A stretch of DNA of 64,000 bases from Nonomuraea sp. SYSU D8015 (GTDB lineage: Bacteria; Actinomycetota; Actinomycetes; Streptosporangiales; Streptosporangiaceae). The translations under genes were made by a program, and so were the position numbers. The DNA lies in assembly GCF_008065375.1 (NCBI RefSeq), contig NZ_VJYI01000002.1:744001-808000 (forward strand). Reading direction: 5' to 3'. The notes below the pieces were generated by a model that was given only the letters and a program-made list of their open reading frames with translations, made no database searches and was not told the origin of the DNA. Positions 59,338 to 64,000 of this stretch are shown in pieces. Within the stretch, counting starts at the first letter, position 1. Each line of letters begins with the position of its first letter.

Positions 59338-59926
59338 CGCCCCCGGGCTCGCCATAGCCCGCCCCACTCTGCGCGGCCGGGCACCGCTGGATGGCAGCCC
59401 TCAGACCGAGGGCCACCGGGATGATGGCTTCAGGACCGGCGCCGGCGTATGCATGCGCGCGCGGCGTCAGCGAGCGGGCGTTGGTGATCCGGGCGACGGC
59501 GCCGGTAACGAGGCGGCCGTCAGTCAGTCGGCTGGGCTTGACGGGCGTAGTGGCCGTCTGGGCCTGGACGGTTGTCGACAGACGCGGTGGCGTGGGGAAA
59601 CGATGAAAGAGCCAGCCCGTCGGCGCCGTGGGATTCCGGTTGTGCCGCTCAGGTGCAGGGTGCTGTCGACGCACGCGGTGGGCGCGGTGGCAGTGTGGGG
59701 GTCGCTTGTGATGCGTGTGGCGTTGGAGGCGCGGCCGGCAGTGCTGGCGCGGCTGGTGGGGCAGTGTGGTGACCGTCGATGACGTGGGCGGCGTCGGGAG
59801 TGCCCGGCGTGGTGGTGCCGATGGGTGAGAGCGCGCCGGCCCTGGTCGATGAACGGCGGTCGAAAGACGCGGCGGCCGTTGGTGACGGTGGTGGTCAACG
59901 GCGGGCGCTGGTGGCGTGGGGTGGGG
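59338..59926. other. Gene-free 0.6-kb region
   Basis: Between convergent dnaX and the GAF-domain regulator. Only shadow frames without family resemblance; no tRNA, terminator T-run or clear repeat seen. Confidence 0.4.
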
Positions 59927-61414
59927 TCAGGGGAGGAGGCGGGTGCGGGCGGCGGCGGAGCGGGAGTCCGTCGGCGGGAGGGCGGCCAGGCGTTCGAGCA
60001 CCTCGTAGTCGTCGTGCCCACCGGCCGTCTGGGCGTACGCCCACAGGTGCTCCGGCGAGCCGTGCCGCAGCAGGCAGGCGCGGACCTGGGCCTCCAGCTC
60101 GTCCCGTTCGCGCCGGATCTCCGGCGACTCCGACCGCGGCAGCAGCGGCCCTTTGTACGCCCGGACCAGAGCGGCCGGGTCGGCTGCGGCGAGATGGCGG
60201 CGTACGGCGAGGAAGTCGGCCTCGACCGGGCACGCCAGCCGGTACGGCTTCGCCGCGATGGCATTACCGAGCTGCGCACGCAGCCGGTGGATCTCCGCTC
60301 GGATCGTCACCGGGTTGCCGGTGTCGCCATAGAGGTGAAAGGAGAGCTGCTCGGCCGTCAGCCCGTGCTGGTGCAGCACCAGCAGGGCGAGGATCTCGGC
60401 GTGCCGGAGCGACAGCGTCTGCTCGCGGTCGCCGAAGGAGACGGTCGGCGGGCGCTCGCCGAGGAAGGAGAGGGCGAGCACGGGAGGCGTCGCGGTCGGG
60501 ACGGTGCGCAGCAGGTAGCCGTCGGAGAACGGCTCCAGCAGGCCGACCGTGCCGTCTCGCAGGACCATGCGCTGCCCCGACTGGCGCAGGCGTTCGCCGG
60601 AGTCGGCGGGCAGGCGCAGCCGGTCGCCGGACATGTCTGGGTCGTCCCAGAGCGGGACGCGCGAGCCGAGGCGGCCCGCCGGGTCGCCGGCGATGACCCG
60701 GCCCGTGGGTGAGAGCAGGATGCCCGGCCGGCCGCGCAGGGACTCGTAGCGCCGGCGCAGACGCTCGTCGCGTTCGTACATGCGCACGGCGAGCTGGTTC
60801 TCGGCGAGCTTGGCCGCGGCGCCGACGAGCGCGACGGTGGCGGGGTGCAGGCTGCGCGCGGTCCCGCTGACGTCGACGCAGCCGACGATCCGCCCCGAGT
60901 CGGGGTCTCTGATGGGGGCGGCGCTGCACGACCAGACGTGCAGGACGCGCATCAGGTGCTCCTCCGAGTAGACGTGCACCGGCCGGCCCGTCGCGAGGGC
61001 GGTGCCGATGCCGTTGGTGCCGACGTCGCTCTCTTCCCACTGGTGGCCGTCGGCCAGGCCGATCTGGTCGGCGCGGCGCAGGATGGCGTTGCCGCCCTCG
61101 CGCCACAGCACCGTGCCTTGACCATCCGTGATGATCATGACGTGGCCGGTCTCGCGGGCCAGGCCGGAGACCGTCTCGGCGAGCAGGGGCAGCAGCGGCT
61201 GCAGCGGGTGGTCACGGCGGATGTCGTCGATGTACGACAAATCGCACACGAGGGGGGCGCTCGTCCCCTCCAAGTCGATCCCCGCCGCCAGCGAACGGCG
61301 CCAGGACGCCTCGATCAGGCTGCGGGGCGACTCCGGCCAAACCCGGCCTGTCGCCGCGGCTTCCTGCGCTCCGCGTAGTAGGCGGGAGTACGCGTCGAGA
61401 TGGGCGTAACTCAT
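59927..61414 (-). CDS. GAF-domain transcriptional regulator (AcoR-like sensor, no AAA domain)
   Basis: 495 aa. An N-terminal sensor like acetoin/glycerol regulators (SWRRSLAAGIDLEG; GAF with WEESDVGTNGIGTALATGRP and VWSCSAAPIRDPDSGRIVGC) is followed by a PAS-like middle part. A C-terminal helical DNA-binding region resembling SARP/wHTH (LSLRHAEILALLVLHQHGLT, NPVTIRAEIHRLRAQLG) completes it. The sigma-54 AAA+ domain of AcoR is absent, as usual in actinomycetes. Such regulators control alcohol/aldehyde dehydrogenases; none is adjacent here. Confidence 0.8.
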   Translation of the reverse strand: MSYAHLDAYSRLLRGAQEAAATGRVWPESPRSLIEASWRRSLAAGIDLEGTSAPLVCDLSYIDDIRRDHPLQPLLPLLAETVSGLARETGHVMIITDGQGTVLWREGGNAILRRADQIGLADGHQWEESDVGTNGIGTALATGRPVHVYSEEHLMRVLHVWSCSAAPIRDPDSGRIVGCVDVSGTARSLHPATVALVGAAAKLAENQLAVRMYERDERLRRRYESLRGRPGILLSPTGRVIAGDPAGRLGSRVPLWDDPDMSGDRLRLPADSGERLRQSGQRMVLRDGTVGLLEPFSDGYLLRTVPTATPPVLALSFLGERPPTVSFGDREQTLSLRHAEILALLVLHQHGLTAEQLSFHLYGDTGNPVTIRAEIHRLRAQLGNAIAAKPYRLACPVEADFLAVRRHLAAADPAALVRAYKGPLLPRSESPEIRRERDELEAQVRACLLRHGSPEHLWAYAQTAGGHDDYEVLERLAALPPTDSRSAAARTRLLP

Positions 61415-61849
61415 CGGTCACTCCAAGTAGTCATGTAGAGCATCCGCCTTGCGGTCGATCTGCGCAACCTGTTCGGGGGGTTGCGGAGGGTGTTTGAATG
61501 AACGCAACGTGTGTGCAACGTTGGCTCGGCTAGCGTGCTGGCTCAACGCGTCGACGTGGTGCGGCCGCTCCGTCGGCGTGATGGCCGGGTCTCGGACACT
61601 GGAGGGGGGCCGGGACCCGGCCAGAACAGCAGACCTGTCTTATACGCAAGAATCAGACAGGTCTTACCCGGCGGGCAGGAACATCGGCCCCATAGGGCAC
61701 CTGAGACGGGAAACACGGGTCTCACGTGACCCGCCGGGCGAAAATGCCGACGCCGCGGCGCGAAAGGGTGGGCCACCAGTACATGTCGCCCCCTAAACAC
61801 CGTAGGCTCGTGGCAGTCAAGAACGAAGAGCCACGAGGAGCGCACGACG
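61415..61849. other. Intergenic region upstream of ebfC with a 10-bp inverted repeat
   Basis: No convincing gene. Contains AGACCTGTCT (61631-61640) and AGACAGGTCT (61655-61664), a perfect inverted repeat with a 14-base spacer, and a GGGTC/GACCC dyad around 61730. Candidate terminator or operator between divergent transcripts. Confidence 0.4.
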
Positions 61850-62200
61850 GTGAACCCAGGGGATGTCAACCTGCAGCAGCTGCTGGAGCAGGCCCAGCTC
61901 ATGCAGCAGCAGCTTGTGAGCGCCCAGCAGGAGCTCAACGACGCGCAGATCGAGGGCTCATCCGGCGGTGGCCTGGTCACGGCCGTCGTCAACGGCTCGG
62001 GTGAGCTGCTCGAGCTCAAGATCGATCCGAGCGTGATCGACGCCGGTGACCCGCAGGACACGGCGGAGACCATCGCCGACCTGGTGATCGCGGCCGTCCG
62101 CGACGCCGTTCGCGCGGCCGCCGACCTGCAGCAGGAAAAACTCGGCCCGCTTGCGCAGGGGTTGGGTGGCGGCGGCCTCGGACAACTGCCAGGCTTCTGA
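61850..62200 (+). CDS. ebfC: YbaB/EbfC nucleoid-associated protein
   Basis: 116 aa. N-terminal helix rich in Gln ([20 protein letters not shown]), a beta core ([20 protein letters not shown]), and a Gly-rich tail. Binds DNA as a dimer with tweezer-like helices. GTG start at 61850 with GAGGAG upstream; 2 bp from recR. Confidence 0.92.
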   Translation: MNPGDVNLQQLLEQAQLMQQQLVSAQQELNDAQIEGSSGGGLVTAVVNGSGELLELKIDPSVIDAGDPQDTAETIADLVIAAVRDAVRAAADLQQEKLGPLAQGLGGGGLGQLPGF

Positions 62201-62202
62201 GC

Positions 62203-62802
62203 ATGTACGAAGGGGTCGTCCAGAATCTGATCGACGAGCTGGGTCTGCTGCCCGGCGTCGGTCCCAAGAGCGCGCAGCGGATCGCGTTCCACCTGCTGGC
62301 GGCCGATCCAGCCGACGTCAAGCGGTTGGCGCACGCGTTGCTGGAGGTCAAGGAGAAAACCCGCTTCTGCCGGGTGTGCGGCAACGTGGCCTCCGAGGAG
62401 GAGTGCCGCATCTGCCGCGACACCCGCCGCGACACACACGTGATCTGCGTGGTCGAGGAGCCCAAGGACGTCGTGGCGATCGAGAAGACGCGCGAGTTCC
62501 GCGGCACCTACCACGTGCTCGGTGGCGCGATCAGCCCGATCGACGGCATCGGCCCGGACGACCTGCGCATTCGCGAGCTCATGACCCGCCTGGCCGACGG
62601 CCGGGTCACCGAGCTCATCCTCGCCACCGACCCCAATCTCGAGGGCGAGGCGACGGCTACCTACCTGGCCCGTCTGGTGAAGCCGATGGGCATCAAAGTG
62701 ACACGACTGGCCAGTGGTCTGCCCGTCGGCGGCGATCTCGAATACGCCGACGAGGTGACCTTGGGCCGCGCGTTCGAAGGACGGAGGCTGCTGGATGTCT
62801 GA
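62203..62802 (+). CDS. recR: Recombination mediator RecR
   Basis: 199 aa. HhH motif [20 protein letters not shown], Cys4 zinc finger ([19 protein letters not shown]), Toprim ([17 protein letters not shown]), and Walker-B-like [18 protein letters not shown]. Works with RecF/RecO to load RecA at gaps. Follows ebfC as in most bacteria. Confidence 0.96.
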   Translation: MYEGVVQNLIDELGLLPGVGPKSAQRIAFHLLAADPADVKRLAHALLEVKEKTRFCRVCGNVASEEECRICRDTRRDTHVICVVEEPKDVVAIEKTREFRGTYHVLGGAISPIDGIGPDDLRIRELMTRLADGRVTELILATDPNLEGEATATYLARLVKPMGIKVTRLASGLPVGGDLEYADEVTLGRAFEGRRLLDV

Positions 62803-63325
62803 CGAGTGGAGTGCGCTGGCGGAAGAGATCTCCAGGCACGCGCAGGACTTCGTGGACGGCCTGACCAGAGTCGCCGGGGGCGAGGGCGGCGACGCCATCT
62901 GGTCGCTGCTGCTGGTCGAGGTCGCGCAGGTGAGCCTGGCCGGTGCCAAGCTGGGCGCCAATCGGGACGTGATCCTCTCCGGCAACTACGAGCCGCCGAT
63001 GAGCGAGGACCCCGACATCGACGGCGTACGCACCGCGCTGGCCGAGCGGCTCGGCCCCGTCGACGACTACGCGGAGGTCTTCGATCCGTACAAAGACACC
63101 GGCGTCACCCCTTATCGGCTGTCCGACGACCTGACCGCGGTCGCCGCCGACCTCATCCACGGTCTGCGCCACTACCACGCCGGCCGTCCCCATGAGGCGT
63201 TGTGGTGGTGGCAATACTCCTACTTCAACACCTGGGGCAACCACGCGGGCGCCGCGATGCGGGCGCTGCAGGCGCTGGCCGCACACTCGCGTCTCGACGT
63301 GGCGGAGGAAGCCACGACGGTGTGA
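62795..63325 (+). CDS. DUF5063 family protein
   Basis: 176 aa all-helical acidic protein ([60 protein letters not shown]). Conserved after recR in actinobacteria; function unknown. Start overlaps the recR end by 8 bp. Confidence 0.78.
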   Translation: MSDEWSALAEEISRHAQDFVDGLTRVAGGEGGDAIWSLLLVEVAQVSLAGAKLGANRDVILSGNYEPPMSEDPDIDGVRTALAERLGPVDDYAEVFDPYKDTGVTPYRLSDDLTAVAADLIHGLRHYHAGRPHEALWWWQYSYFNTWGNHAGAAMRALQALAAHSRLDVAEEATTV

Positions 63326-63412
63326 TGATCGTCCACATGGTGGTATGACCCATCGGGCGCATGAGAATCCCTCAGTAGACTGGCAGCTCACAGTCCAAAC
63401 CGGGAGACTCTC

Positions 63413-64000
<588 letters not shown>

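Noticed and set aside
58667..59674. Minus-strand frame over the dnaX end and the following gap
   Set aside because: Mostly antisense to dnaX; the part in the gap has no ribosome-binding site or domain.

Overview
The window looks like an origin-proximal piece of a high-GC actinomycete chromosome, most likely from Streptosporangiales (Nonomuraea-like). The evidence is strongly G/C-biased third codon positions, frequent GTG/TTG and leaderless starts, and core blocks whose gene order I recognise from Mycobacterium tuberculosis. Positions 1726-12235 match the pcnA/murJ/sigM/rsmA/trxB/trxC block (Rv3907c-Rv3914). Positions 14301-33629 match ino1-padR-DUF5318-ponA-GT87-rpsF-ssb-rpsR-rplI-dnaB (Rv0046c-Rv0058). 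The right end matches dnaX-ebfC-recR-ask (Rv3721c-Rv3709c). No species can be fixed from sequence reading alone.

Layout. 1-13.5 kb: a PLP aminotransferase (cut by the window edge), a GNAT protein, thioredoxin/thioredoxin reductase, an ECF sigma factor with its zinc anti-sigma factor, a free-standing pseudokinase next to MurJ, a DUF6049 protein, a YbaK-type protein, the CCA-adding enzyme and an MFS transporter. 13.5-25 kb: idi, inositol-3-phosphate synthase, PadR regulator, class A PBP, two membrane glycosyltransferases, endonuclease IV, and rpsF-ssb-rpsR-rplI. 25-31 kb: a polar amino-acid ABC importer, an APC permease, a MATE exporter and a cluster of DnaA-box-like sites in front of dnaB.

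The most unusual locus is dnaB (31032-34641). It carries two separate homing elements. The first is an intein in the Walker A motif that begins with Ala and has the Trp/Cys/Thr signature of class 3 inteins. The second looks like a homing-endonuclease insertion that replaced the 3' end of the gene. The last ~72 codons of dnaB are recoded with low-GC synonymous codons, a two-motif LAGLIDADG endonuclease gene follows, and the original host-coded last 31 codons survive as an orphan 1 kb downstream. This is the architecture of a natural 'cut and rescue' homing element.

34.6-50.5 kb is accessory: DUF1062, VOC, universal stress protein, ECF sigma with SnoaL-like tail, SoxR, Lrp, SMP-30, an ABC-2 exporter divergent from a two-component system, a second beta-clamp paralogue, a MarR-monooxygenase-NmrA cluster, FadR-type and XRE-TPR regulators, and small membrane proteins. 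50.5-64 kb returns to housekeeping genes: upp, a tadA operon with two TadA-associated proteins, two tRNA-Ser genes, SRP RNA, dnaX, a GAF-domain regulator, ebfC, recR, DUF5063 and aspartate kinase. A dispersed intergenic repeat with a GCTTGCGTGACCA core occurs at three sites, and at one of them it forms a 77-bp tandem array. All counts and alignments were made by eye; no database search was run.
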